Positions 1 through 6,896 of a stretch of 12,774 bases of DNA are shown here, piece by piece. Both the position numbers and the translations under genes were made by a program. The stretch covers positions 1-12,774 of the forward strand of contig JAASSQ010000065.1 in NCBI GenBank assembly GCA_021767845.1. The letters run 5' to 3'. The first letter of the stretch is position 1. Each line of letters starts with the position of its first letter. The stretch comes from Roseovarius sp. GTDB lineage: Bacteria; Pseudomonadota; Alphaproteobacteria; Rhodobacterales; Rhodobacteraceae. Under the pieces are notes generated by a model. That model searched no databases. It was not told where the DNA came from and saw nothing but the letters and a program-made list of their open reading frames with translations.

Positions 1-344
1 AGGCGCCCCGAACAGCCACGCGCCAGCACCATGCCCACGCCGAACAACAGCCCGCCGATCACCGCGCCCGACCAGCTGCCCGGCACGGCCATGATCCGCG
101 CATCGTCGGCCCGGAACAGGCCCAAATACTGCGCCCCCTGCACCCAGACCACGGCGGTCGAGAAAGTCAGCAGCCACACCGCCACCCGGTCGCCCATCTG
201 GCCGCGGGCGAATTCCACCGTCGCCGCGCGCAGGCAGAACCGCGACCGCTGCGCCGCCACGCCGAAGATCACGCCCGTCAACAGGCCCAGAAGCGCCGCC
301 GCCGGCGCTTCGCCGATGCGTTCCACGAGTGTCAGAAGATCCAT
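1..344 (-). CDS. YeeE/YedE-family sulfur-compound transporter, N-terminal part (cut by window edge)
   Basis: The minus strand from the ATG at 344 is open to the window edge (114 codons), so the C-terminus is missing. The protein has hydrophobic segments at about residues 17-32, 55-72 and 92-110. It carries two motifs I associate with the YeeE/YedE (TsuA/YedE) membrane family: AAQRSRFC ending at Cys37 and GMVLARGCSGR with Cys111. In this family conserved cysteines line the path for thiosulfate or a related sulfur species across the inner membrane, so import of a reduced sulfur compound is the inferred role. A purine-rich stretch (GAAAGGG) lies just upstream of the ATG. The gene is divergent from the MFS gene at 530 and shares its intergenic region. 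Substrate is not determined by the sequence seen here. Confidence 0.85.
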   Translation of the reverse strand, partial: MDLLTLVERIGEAPAAALLGLLTGVIFGVAAQRSRFCLRAATVEFARGQMGDRVAVWLLTFSTAVVWVQGAQYLGLFRADDARIMAVPGSWSGAVIGGLLFGVGMVLARGCSGR

Positions 345-397
345 GAGCAGGCCCTTTCGCGTTTGCTCGGGTCTGACATGCAGGCTTCTGAATGTCT

Positions 398-411
398 TTG
401 ATCCAGATCAG
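398..411. promoter_or_regulatory. Candidate FNR/FnrL-type box
   Basis: TTGATCCAGATCAG matches the FNR-family consensus TTGAT-N4-ATCAA at nine of ten defined positions. It lies between the divergent YeeE-like and MFS genes, 54 bases upstream of the former and about 120 upstream of the latter. FnrL-type oxygen-responsive control is common in Rhodobacterales. No clear -35/-10 pair was recognised next to it, so the assignment rests on the motif alone. Confidence 0.4.
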
Positions 412-437
412 GACAGCCTCGCAGGCACCGCCCCGCA

Positions 438-460
438 CCCGGAATTCCCCGAATTCCGGG
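438..460. terminator. Perfect 10-bp inverted repeat followed by a T run, in the leader of the MFS gene
   Basis: CCCGGAATTC and GAATTCCGGG are perfectly complementary arms around a CCC loop. On the + strand the stem is followed three bases later by seven Ts (464-470), which is the shape of an intrinsic terminator. Its position is odd: it is about 70 bases upstream of the MFS start, and upstream on this strand lies only the antisense of the divergent gene. It could end stray transcription, act as an attenuator in the MFS leader, or be an operator. The structure is seen directly; its role is inferred. Confidence 0.5.
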
Positions 461-485
461 CCATTTTTTTCGCTTCGAAAAATGG
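461..485. repeat. Second inverted repeat (CCATTTTT / AAAAATGG)
   Basis: Eight-base complementary arms (461-468 and 478-485) flank a nine-base centre and directly abut the preceding hairpin. Together they form two stacked or competing stem-loops about 45 bases before the MFS start. The first part of this repeat is the T run of the preceding hairpin, so the two structures could exclude each other. Confidence 0.4.
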
Positions 486-529
486 CGCGCGCTCTCGCCA
501 AGGCGCGGGGATGGGCGTAAAGGACATGC

Positions 530-1762
530 ATGGCCCGGATCGTTCCCCTGCATGACGCGCGCGATCTGCCGCTCTGGCGGCGGCCCGTCACGCTGTTGTT
601 CCTGATGGCCGCCGCGATGCCGGTGGCCTTTGCCACGTGGTCGGCGCTGCTCAACAACTTCGTGATCGAGGCGGCGGGGTTCGACGGCTCGGACATCGGG
701 TGGCTGCACACGGTGCGCGAGATCCCGGGCTTTCTCGCGGTCGGGGTGATCGCGATCATCATATTCATGCGCGAACAGGTGCTGGGGCTGGTCTCGCTGG
801 CGCTGCTGGGGGTGGCGACGGCGATGACCGCCTGGTTCCCCTCGCTCGGCGGAATCCTGACGATCACCATGCTCAGTTCGATCGGCTTTCACTATTACGA
901 AACCGTCAACCAGTCCCTGCAATTGCAATGGATCGACAAGCTGCGCGCGCCGCAGGTGCTGGGCTGGCTGATCGCCGCCGGGTCGGGGGCCACGCTGGTC
1001 GCCTACGTGCTGATCGTCATGACCTGGGAAACCCTCGATCTGAGCTACAACACCGTCTACATGCTGGCCGGCGGGTTCACCGCGGCGGTCGCGCTCTTTT
1101 GTCTTCTGGCCTACCCGCAGTTCGAGGCGCCCAACCCACAGGTCAAGCGCATGGTGCTGCGCCGGCGCTACTGGCTTTACTATGCGCTGCAATTCATGTC
1201 CGGGGCCCGTCGGCAGATATTCGTGGTCTTCGCCGGGTTCATGATGGTCGAGAAATTCGGCTTCGAGGTGCACGAGGTCACGGCGCTCTACCTAATCAAC
1301 CTTGTCGCCAACATGGTGTGCGCGCCGCTGATGGGGCGGGCCGTCCGTGTTTACGGCGAACGCGCGACGCTGCTGTTCGAATATGCCGGGCTTGCGCTGG
1401 TCTTTCTGGCCTATGGCGGGATCTACTATTTCGGCTGGGGCGTGGTTCTGGCCGCGGCGCTCTACGTGATCGACCACATGCTCTTTGCGCTGGCCTTGGC
1501 ACTCAAGACCTATTTCCAGAAGATCGCCGACCCCGGCGACATCGCCCCCACCGCCGCCGTGGCCTTCACGATCAACCATGTCGCGGCGGTGTTCCTGCCC
1601 GCGCTTCTGGGCTATCTGTGGCTCGTCTCGCCCGCGGCGGTGTTCCTGCTGGCGGCGGGCATGGCGTCGGTGTCGTTCCTGCTGGCGCTGCTGATCCCGC
1701 GGCATCCCGAACCGGGGCACGAGACGATCCTGAGCCCGCTGGCGCCCGCGCCGGCCGAATGA
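530..1762 (+). CDS. Major facilitator superfamily (MFS) transporter
   Basis: This is a 410-residue, strongly hydrophobic protein with about 12 predicted membrane-spanning segments in two groups, the usual MFS size and layout. The halves are separated by a basic cytoplasmic loop around residues 205-215 (VKRMVLRRRYW). Between the early helices lies a charged segment with WLHTVREIPGF. The chosen ATG has AAGGA five bases upstream; an ATG four bases earlier is out of frame. The stop codon overlaps an ATG (ATGA at 1759) that could serve as an upstream start for the next gene, prmA, so the two are probably cotranscribed. The substrate cannot be told from sequence. It lies divergent from a sulfur-type transporter and under a possible FNR box, which hints at redox-linked expression, but this is inference. 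Confidence 0.85.
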   Translation: MARIVPLHDARDLPLWRRPVTLLFLMAAAMPVAFATWSALLNNFVIEAAGFDGSDIGWLHTVREIPGFLAVGVIAIIIFMREQVLGLVSLALLGVATAMTAWFPSLGGILTITMLSSIGFHYYETVNQSLQLQWIDKLRAPQVLGWLIAAGSGATLVAYVLIVMTWETLDLSYNTVYMLAGGFTAAVALFCLLAYPQFEAPNPQVKRMVLRRRYWLYYALQFMSGARRQIFVVFAGFMMVEKFGFEVHEVTALYLINLVANMVCAPLMGRAVRVYGERATLLFEYAGLALVFLAYGGIYYFGWGVVLAAALYVIDHMLFALALALKTYFQKIADPGDIAPTAAVAFTINHVAAVFLPALLGYLWLVSPAAVFLLAAGMASVSFLLALLIPRHPEPGHETILSPLAPAPAE

Positions 1763-1791
1763 CAGACCCCACGAGACGACACGAGGCCCAC

Positions 1792-2676
1792 ATGCCCACC
1801 TTCACCGCCCTGACCACTCTGACCGGCAAGGATGCCGCCGACGCGCTGGCCGAGGGGATCGAAACGCTCGATCCCGCGCCCACTGGCGTCGGCGTGTTCG
1901 AGCTCGAGGACGGGTCGGGCCTGTGGGAAGTGGGCGGCTATTTCGACGCGCCCCCCGACGAGGCGGGGCTGGCGCTGCTTGCGGCGATGCACGGCGCGCG
2001 CGCCTTCGCGGTGTCCGAACTGCCCGAGGAAGACTGGGTCGCCCGGGTCAAGCGCGAGCTGACCCCGGTCGAGGCCGGCCGCTTCTTCGTCTATGGCAGC
2101 CACGACGCCGACAAGGTGCCCGAGGGCTGCGAGCCGCTGTTGATCGAGGCGGCGATGGCCTTCGGCACCGGCCATCACGGCACGACCCAAGGCTGCCTTC
2201 GCGCGCTCGACCGTCTGGCCGGGCAGGGGTTCGCCGCCCGCTCGGTGATCGACGTGGGCTGCGGCACTGCCGTTCTGGCGATGGGGGCGGCGCGGCTCTG
2301 GCCGGCCGATGTGCTGACCACGGCTCTCGCCAGCGACATCGACGAGATCGCGGTCGATGTGGCGCGCGCCAACGTGGTCGCCAACGGGCTGGAGGGGCGC
2401 GTGACCTGTCTCGAGGCCGCGGGCCTCGATCACCCCGACATCGCCGCCGCCGCGCCCTTCGACCTGATCTTCGCCAACATCCTCAAGGGGCCGCTGATCG
2501 ACATGGCGGATGATCTGACGGCCCGCCTGGCGCCGGGCGGCAGACTGATTCTCTCGGGCATTCTGAACGACCAGGCCGACGACGTGATCGAGGTTTATTC
2601 ACGGGCTGGAAACAGTCTTGAATTCCGCGACGAGATTGGCGACTGGACGACGACAACGTTGGTCCGAAATCCTTGA
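1792..2676 (+). CDS. prmA: Ribosomal protein L11 methyltransferase PrmA
   Basis: The 294-residue protein matches the two-part PrmA design: an N-terminal substrate-recognition domain (about 1-115) and a C-terminal class I SAM-dependent methyltransferase domain. Visible motifs are AFGTGHHGTT (123-132), the SAM-binding DVGCGTAVLAM (154-164), SDIDE (181-185) and the NILKGPL active-site segment (229-235). PrmA trimethylates amino groups of ribosomal protein L11 in the cytoplasm. I chose the ATG at 1792 because GAGG lies five bases upstream. An in-frame ATG at 1759 overlapping the MFS stop would add 11 residues. The long open frame further upstream is only an out-of-frame reading of the MFS gene. 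Third motif position reads GTAV where GTGV is more usual; this is a mild variation. Confidence 0.93.
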   Translation: MPTFTALTTLTGKDAADALAEGIETLDPAPTGVGVFELEDGSGLWEVGGYFDAPPDEAGLALLAAMHGARAFAVSELPEEDWVARVKRELTPVEAGRFFVYGSHDADKVPEGCEPLLIEAAMAFGTGHHGTTQGCLRALDRLAGQGFAARSVIDVGCGTAVLAMGAARLWPADVLTTALASDIDEIAVDVARANVVANGLEGRVTCLEAAGLDHPDIAAAAPFDLIFANILKGPLIDMADDLTARLAPGGRLILSGILNDQADDVIEVYSRAGNSLEFRDEIGDWTTTTLVRNP

Positions 2677-2800
2677 TTTGCATGCAGAATTGTGACCTGA
2701 TTGGGGCAGGCGCCGTAGTTGTGCCGCAATTCGAAGGTAAAATTTTTCGACCGCCGCACGCCTGACGACCGCCGCGGTTCTCGTTACAGCGGGGAAGATC

Positions 2801-3145
2801 ATGTCTGATACGTACAAGGACTTCGACAACCGTCTCGCACGCATCGCCTCGAACAAGGCGCGGCTGCGCAAGGGCTATGTCAGCCGCGTGGGCCATGACG
2901 GTCTGATCGTGTTCCGCCCCCGGCGCGCGCGTTTCTCGGTGTCGCCGCGCGGGCTGGCGATGGTGGTTCTGGGGTTCGTGTTCTTCAAGTCCGTCATCAT
3001 GGCGCATCTCGGGGCGGAGGTGTACAACCAACGCATCGCGGCGCTGAACAGCGGCACGCTGGTGGAACAGGCGGGCGGGTTCCTGATGTATCCCGATCCC
3101 GCGACACGGTGGGCGGCGGGCAAGATGCGGCCCTACCTGCGCTGA
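2801..3145 (+). CDS. Small conserved-type membrane protein of unknown function
   Basis: This is a 114-residue protein. Its first 45 residues are polar and basic (including RKGYVSRVGHDGLIVFRPRRARF), followed by one probable membrane helix at about residues 50-68 (GLAMVVLGFVFFKSVIMAHL) and a short C-terminal part that would lie across the membrane. GGGGAAG sits just upstream of the ATG as a ribosome binding site. It lies 124 bases after prmA and ends just before a strong terminator, so it is the last gene of its transcription unit. I do not recognise a named family. It looks like a single-pass inner-membrane protein with the N-terminus in the cytoplasm, judged from the positive charges. Confidence 0.75.
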   Translation: MSDTYKDFDNRLARIASNKARLRKGYVSRVGHDGLIVFRPRRARFSVSPRGLAMVVLGFVFFKSVIMAHLGAEVYNQRIAALNSGTLVEQAGGFLMYPDPATRWAAGKMRPYLR

Positions 3146-3172
3146 TCACCCGTTCCCCGACCGCGACAAGCA

Positions 3173-3208
3173 AAAAGCCCTGCACCGGCCGCGCCGTGCA
3201 GGGCTTTT
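3173..3208. terminator. Bidirectional intrinsic terminator between convergent genes
   Basis: AAAAGCCCTGCAC (3173-3185) and GTGCAGGGCTTTT (3196-3208) form a perfect 13-bp stem around a 10-base GC-rich loop. The stem has A and T runs at its feet in both orientations. It lies 27 bases after the + gene ending at 3145 and 36 bases beyond the end of the minus-strand DUF1127 gene, so it serves both. Confidence 0.9.
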
Positions 3209-3244
3209 CCATTGATGTGAGCGCGGCCCGAGGCCGCCGCCCGC

Positions 3245-3436
3245 TCAGACCGAGCGCGCGACGCGGTCGATCTCGCCGCGGGTGATGCCGATGTCTTCCA
3301 GTTCGCGGTCGCTCAGCCGCGACAGCGCGGCGCGCGTGGCGCGTGCGTCTTTCCATGCCAGGAAAGCGGCGGTGATCTGCGAGACGAGGCCGCGAAGGCC
3401 GGTGGTGTGGGGGCGGGTCGTGTCGATGACTGCCAT
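3245..3436 (-). CDS. DUF1127 (YjiS-like) small protein
   Basis: The 63-residue protein ends with the hallmark of DUF1127: a helix followed by LSRLSDRELEDIGITRGEID. Proteins of this family are small and arginine-rich, and are often stress-induced. One from Rhodobacter sphaeroides (CcaF1) has been described as an RNA-binding protein in small-RNA maturation, so an RNA-related regulatory role is possible here. The start at 3436 has GAGGA about ten bases upstream and yields the usual family length. A longer open frame to 3514 would add 26 residues unlike the family and was not used. The gene is convergent with the membrane-protein gene and divergent from ruvC. Confidence 0.88.
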   Translation of the reverse strand: MAVIDTTRPHTTGLRGLVSQITAAFLAWKDARATRAALSRLSDRELEDIGITRGEIDRVARSV

Positions 3437-3525
3437 GATCGTGTTCCTCGATAAGCGGGTGATGGGGGATGCTGTTCCTGATCGGCAGGTAAGCGAGGCG
3501 ACATTTGCTGACAAGCTGGGCTTTT

Positions 3526-3551
3526 TGCATATTCCTTATGCAGTTTATGCA
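3526..3551. promoter_or_regulatory. Operator-like repeats (TGCATA...TATGCA plus a second TTATGCA)
   Basis: TGCATA (3526-3531) and TATGCA (3537-3542) form an inverted repeat around TTCCT, and TTATGCA is repeated at 3536 and 3545, nine bases apart. The block is AT-rich within a GC-rich context and lies in the 211-base gap between the divergent DUF1127 and ruvC genes. It could be an operator for either gene. No regulator is identified. Confidence 0.35.
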
Positions 3552-3593
3552 TGACTGCGCGGACAGGCCCCCGGCGCATTCCGCTTGGTGTTT

Positions 3594-3608
3594 GTTCCCG
3601 TTTCGTGC
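3594..3608 (+). promoter_or_regulatory. Weak LexA-like (SOS) box upstream of ruvC
   Basis: GTTC-N7-GTGC differs by one base from the alphaproteobacterial LexA consensus GTTC-N7-GTTC. It lies 40 bases upstream of ruvC, the head of a DNA-repair operon that is SOS-controlled in many bacteria. One mismatch in an eight-base motif can arise by chance, so this is only a candidate. Confidence 0.3.
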
Positions 3609-3647
3609 TAGTGCTGGCGCAAACCGATAACAAGCGGGGCAGTGCAG

Positions 3648-4139
3648 ATGCGGGTATTGGGAATCGACCCCGGATTGAGGAACATGGGCTGGGGCGTCAT
3701 CGAGATGGAGGGCAGCCGGCTGACCCATGTGGCCAACGGCATTTGCCACTCGGGCGGCGGCGATCTGGCCGAACGGCTGCTGTCGCTGCACCGCCAGCTG
3801 ACCGCGATCTTCACCCGCTTCGCGCCCGAGGCCTCGGCGGTGGAACAGACCTTCGTGAACAAGGACGGCGCCGCCACCCTGAAGCTGGGACAGGCGCGGG
3901 CGATCGCGCTGCTGGTGCCCGCGCAGTTCGGGATCGGCATCGGCGAATATGCTCCCAACACGGTGAAGAAAACCGTGGTCGGCGTGGGCCATGCCGCCAA
4001 GGAGCAGGTCGCCCACATGGTGCGCGTGCAATTGCCCGGCGTCGAGCTGGCCGGGGCGGATGCCGCCGATGCGCTGGCCATCGCGATCTGCCACGCCCAT
4101 CACGCGCGCATCCCCGCGGTGCGGAAGGTGCGGGCATGA
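3648..4139 (+). CDS. ruvC: Holliday junction resolvase RuvC
   Basis: RuvC is the dimeric endonuclease that cuts four-way DNA junctions after RuvAB branch migration. The 163-residue protein has the RNase-H-like fold signatures and all four acidic catalytic residues. These fall at Asp7 (GIDPG), Glu66 (VEQTF), Asp138 and Asp141 (GADAADALAIA), the same numbers as in Escherichia coli when the ATG at 3648 is used. A GTG two codons upstream is the alternative start; GGGG about nine bases before the ATG can serve as the binding site. The stop overlaps the ruvA start by four bases (ATGA), implying translational coupling in a ruvCAB operon. Confidence 0.97.
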   Translation: MRVLGIDPGLRNMGWGVIEMEGSRLTHVANGICHSGGGDLAERLLSLHRQLTAIFTRFAPEASAVEQTFVNKDGAATLKLGQARAIALLVPAQFGIGIGEYAPNTVKKTVVGVGHAAKEQVAHMVRVQLPGVELAGADAADALAIAICHAHHARIPAVRKVRA

Positions 4140-4816
4140 TCGGGCGCGTCGCGGGCCGCATCGACTACCGGGCCGCCGATCACGTACTGATCGACGTGCG
4201 CGGCGTGGGCTACCTTGTCTATTGTTCCGACCGCACTTTGCAGGCGCTGCCCGGCACGGGCGAGCATGTCGCGCTTTACACCGATCTTCTGGTGCGCGAC
4301 GACCTGATGCAGCTTTACGGCTTCACCTCGCTCCTGGAAAAGGAATGGCACCGCCTGCTGATGAGCGTGCAGGGCGTGGGGGCCAAGGCCTCTCTGGCGA
4401 TCCTGGGCACGCTCGGGGCCGACGGGGTGGGCCGCGCCATCGCGCTTGGCGACTGGAACGCGATCAAGGCCGCCAAGGGGATCGGGCCCAAGACCGCGCA
4501 ACGCGTCGTCAACGAGTTGAAGGACAAGGTGCCCGAGGTCATGGCCATGGGCGCGGGCGCCGCCCCGGCGCCGGCCGCGCCGGCCGCCGAGACCGATGAC
4601 GTGATCGAACCTGCCGCCCCCGCCACGCCGCCCGCCGCCGCGCCGGTGCAGGGCGGCCGCGGCGCGCAGGCCGAGGCGCTGTCGGCGCTGGGCAACCTGG
4701 GCTATGCCCCCGGCGAGGCCGCGGGCGCCGTGGCCCAGGCCGCGGGCGAGGCCCCCGAGGCGGGCACCGCCGATCTGATCCGCGCCGCGCTCAAGCTTCT
4801 GGCGCCGAAAGGCTAA
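4136..4816 (+). CDS. ruvA: Holliday junction branch migration protein RuvA
   Basis: RuvA tetramers bind the four-way junction and load the RuvB motor. The 226-residue protein shows the N-terminal OB fold (MIGRVAGRIDYR... GVGYLVY), then two helix-hairpin-helix motifs (SVQGVGAKASL and KGIGPKTAQRVVNELK). An unusually long alanine/proline-rich linker follows at about residues 140-178, then the small C-terminal domain III that contacts RuvB (AEALSALGNLGYAPGEA...). The linker makes it somewhat longer than the roughly 200 residues of E. coli RuvA, a mild lineage feature. The start overlaps the ruvC stop, and ruvB starts three bases after its stop. Confidence 0.96.
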   Translation: MIGRVAGRIDYRAADHVLIDVRGVGYLVYCSDRTLQALPGTGEHVALYTDLLVRDDLMQLYGFTSLLEKEWHRLLMSVQGVGAKASLAILGTLGADGVGRAIALGDWNAIKAAKGIGPKTAQRVVNELKDKVPEVMAMGAGAAPAPAAPAAETDDVIEPAAPATPPAAAPVQGGRGAQAEALSALGNLGYAPGEAAGAVAQAAGEAPEAGTADLIRAALKLLAPKG

Positions 4817-4819
4817 GCG

Positions 4820-5848
4820 ATGGACCATCCCGATCCCACCCTGCGCCCCGAACCGCTGCCCGAGGATGCCGACCGATCCCTGCGCCCCCAGGCGCTGGGC
4901 GAGTTCATCGGCCAGGCCGAGGCGCGGGCCAACCTGGCGGTGTTCATCCAGTCGGCCCGCCAGCGCGGCGAGGCGATGGATCACACGCTGTTTCACGGGC
5001 CGCCGGGGCTGGGAAAGACCACATTGGCGCAGATCATGTCGCGCGAGCTCGGCGTGGGCTTCCGCATGACCTCGGGGCCGGTTCTGGCCAAGGCGGGGGA
5101 TCTCGCCGCGATCCTGACCAATCTCGAGCGCAACGATGTGCTTTTCATCGACGAGATCCACCGCCTCAACCCGGCGGTGGAAGAGGTGCTCTATCCCGCG
5201 ATGGAGGATTTCGAACTGGACCTCGTGATCGGCGAGGGCCCCGCCGCGCGCACCGTGCGGATCGAGCTGCAGCCCTTTACCCTGGTCGGCGCGACCACGC
5301 GGCTGGGTCTGCTGACAACGCCCCTGCGCGACCGGTTCGGCATCCCGACCCGTCTGCAATTCTACACCGAGGACGAGTTGCACGAGATCGTAAGCCGCAA
5401 CGCGACCCGGCTCGAGGTGCCGGCGGATGCCGAGGGTGCGCGCGAGATCGCGCGCCGGGCGCGCGGCACGCCGCGTATTGCCGGGCGGCTGTTGCGCCGG
5501 GTGGTGGATTTCGCCGTGGTCGAGGGCGACGGGCGCATCACGCAGGCGTTGGCCGACAACGCGCTGACGCGGCTTGGGGTGGACAATCTGGGCCTCGACG
5601 GTGCCGACCGGCGCTACATGCGCCTGATCGCCGAGGCCTACCAGGGCGGCCCGGTCGGGATCGAAACCCTCAGCGCCGCGCTCAGCGAAAGCCGCGATGC
5701 CCTGGAAGAGGTGATCGAGCCGTTCCTGCTGCAGCAGGCATTGATCCAGCGCACGCCGCGCGGCCGGATGCTGGCTCCCCGCGGCTGGCAGCATATGGGC
5801 CTTGCCCCGCCAAGCGCGCCGGGACAGACCGACCTGTTCGGCAAATGA
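4820..5848 (+). CDS. ruvB: Holliday junction branch migration ATPase RuvB
   Basis: RuvB is the AAA+ hexameric motor that pumps DNA through the RuvA-bound junction. The 342-residue protein has Walker A GPPGLGKTT (60-68), Walker B DEIHR (111-115), sensor 1 GATTR (157-161), the LRDRFG arginine-finger segment (169-174) and the C-terminal winged-helix domain ending near RTPRGRMLAPRGW. Length and motif order match the family. AAAGG lies seven bases before the ATG, inside the end of ruvA. It closes the ruvCAB operon; 75 bases separate it from the next gene. Confidence 0.97.
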   Translation: MDHPDPTLRPEPLPEDADRSLRPQALGEFIGQAEARANLAVFIQSARQRGEAMDHTLFHGPPGLGKTTLAQIMSRELGVGFRMTSGPVLAKAGDLAAILTNLERNDVLFIDEIHRLNPAVEEVLYPAMEDFELDLVIGEGPAARTVRIELQPFTLVGATTRLGLLTTPLRDRFGIPTRLQFYTEDELHEIVSRNATRLEVPADAEGAREIARRARGTPRIAGRLLRRVVDFAVVEGDGRITQALADNALTRLGVDNLGLDGADRRYMRLIAEAYQGGPVGIETLSAALSESRDALEEVIEPFLLQQALIQRTPRGRMLAPRGWQHMGLAPPSAPGQTDLFGK

Positions 5849-5923
5849 CCGCGACGGGACACGCTTTGGGCATGGTGGTCCGGGCCGGCCGGTCCCGCGC
5901 CGGACGGTAACGGAGCGACGCCG

Positions 5924-6688
5924 ATGCGCGCAACCGATTACCCCTTGATCCCCCTGCTGGCCGTTCAGGCCCTCTGGGTCGCGGCGCGGGCCGCGCGCCT
6001 GCCCGAGGCGGCAGGTCCGCGGCAGGGGCGGCTCGGCGCGGGGCCACCCCTGCGCCTTCTGGTGCTGGGCGATTCCTCGGCCGCCGGGGTGGGGGTGCCC
6101 TCGCAGGATCAGGCCTTGGCGGGCCGGCTTGCCGCGCGGCTGTCTGATCGGTTCCGCGTGGACTGGGCGCTCCTTGCCCGCACCGGGGCCACGGCCCGGT
6201 CGGCGCGCGCCTTGCTGTCCGCGCAGCCGTTTGGGCGCTTCGATGTGGCGGTGATCGCGCTTGGCGTGAACGATGCCAAGAACGGGGTGTCCGTCGCCCG
6301 ATGGCGGCGGGACTATGCCTCGCTGCTCGACACGCTGGCGGGGCGATGCGGCGTGTCGCTTGTCTGTGCCTCGGGGGTGCCGCCGCTGGATCGGTTTCCG
6401 CTGCTGCCCCGGCCCTTGCGCGGCGTTCTGGGGCACCGGGCCGCGCGGCTTGACGCCGCTTTGGCCGATCTGGCGCGCAAGCGGGGCGGGGTCATCCACC
6501 TGCCGGTGGGCGACGCGCTCGACCCGGCCGGGATGGCGCCCGACGGGTTTCACCCCGGCCCCGTCATCTACGACGACTGGGCGCGGCGGATCGCGGAGAC
6601 GGTCCGATCCCGCTACAGCGGGGCACATGAGGGGCAATTCCCGGGTCATGCTGCGCAGTCTGCCCCGGTACCCGTTAAGAAAACGTAA
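5924..6688 (+). CDS. SGNH/GDSL-family hydrolase (lipase/esterase-like)
   Basis: The 254-residue protein contains the four SGNH blocks: block I LVLGDSSAAG (nucleophile Ser51), the Gly of block II in RTGATA (about 88), block III GVND (114-117, oxyanion Asn116), and block V DGFHP with Asp207 and His210. The first roughly 22 residues (YPLIPLLAVQALWVAARAARL) are hydrophobic and may be a signal anchor, placing the enzyme at or across the inner membrane. The family hydrolyses esters of lipids, acyl groups or polysaccharide decorations; the substrate is not predictable. It follows ruvB by 75 bases on the same strand. Its relation to DNA repair is positional only. Confidence 0.85.
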   Translation: MRATDYPLIPLLAVQALWVAARAARLPEAAGPRQGRLGAGPPLRLLVLGDSSAAGVGVPSQDQALAGRLAARLSDRFRVDWALLARTGATARSARALLSAQPFGRFDVAVIALGVNDAKNGVSVARWRRDYASLLDTLAGRCGVSLVCASGVPPLDRFPLLPRPLRGVLGHRAARLDAALADLARKRGGVIHLPVGDALDPAGMAPDGFHPGPVIYDDWARRIAETVRSRYSGAHEGQFPGHAAQSAPVPVKKT

Positions 6689-6752
6689 TCGAACCTTGCC
6701 GGGGCGGCGCGCGTCCTGTCGAGGCGCCCGCGCCGGTGCGTCGGGGCCGTAG

Positions 6753-6828
6753 GTTTGTACGAAACTCCCGGGTCCGGTCCGCAGTTTGGTACGAAACCCG
6801 GGTGTAAATTTGCAGGTTCGTACGAAAT
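6753..6828. promoter_or_regulatory. Three evenly spaced palindromic sites (GTTTnGTACGAAAC type)
   Basis: Three similar near-palindromes lie at 6753-6765 (GTTTGTACGAAAC), 6784-6797 (GTTTGGTACGAAAC) and 6816-6828 (GTTCGTACGAAAT). The shared heptamer TACGAAA begins at 6758, 6790 and 6821, so the spacing is 32 and 31 bases, about three helical turns. A CCCGGGT also follows the first two. The array is in the 208-base gap before the gene at 6897. This pattern suits cooperative binding of a dimeric repressor (TetR-like palindrome size), but no regulator is identified. Confidence 0.5.
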
Positions 6829-6896
6829 CGCCACGCCGGGGCGGTTTGCCTGCGCATCGGCCTCTGCTATGCGGTGCGAAAACCGAAGGGGGCGCC

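Noticed and set aside
332..1273. 313-codon minus-strand open frame opposite the MFS gene
   Set aside because: Translation is His/Arg/Gln/Pro-rich with no motif; the + strand encodes a convincing membrane protein over most of it.
637..1791. Long N-terminal extension of prmA
   Set aside because: The frame is open but the extension is an out-of-frame reading of the MFS transporter. PrmA homology and a good ribosome binding site start at 1792.
3437..3514. 26-codon N-terminal extension of the DUF1127 protein
   Set aside because: Unlike the family and longer than usual; the start at 3436 has a GAGGA and gives the standard length.
3551..4135. Upstream extension of ruvA through ruvC
   Set aside because: Out-of-frame reading of ruvC; RuvA starts with MIGRVAG at 4136, overlapping the ruvC stop.
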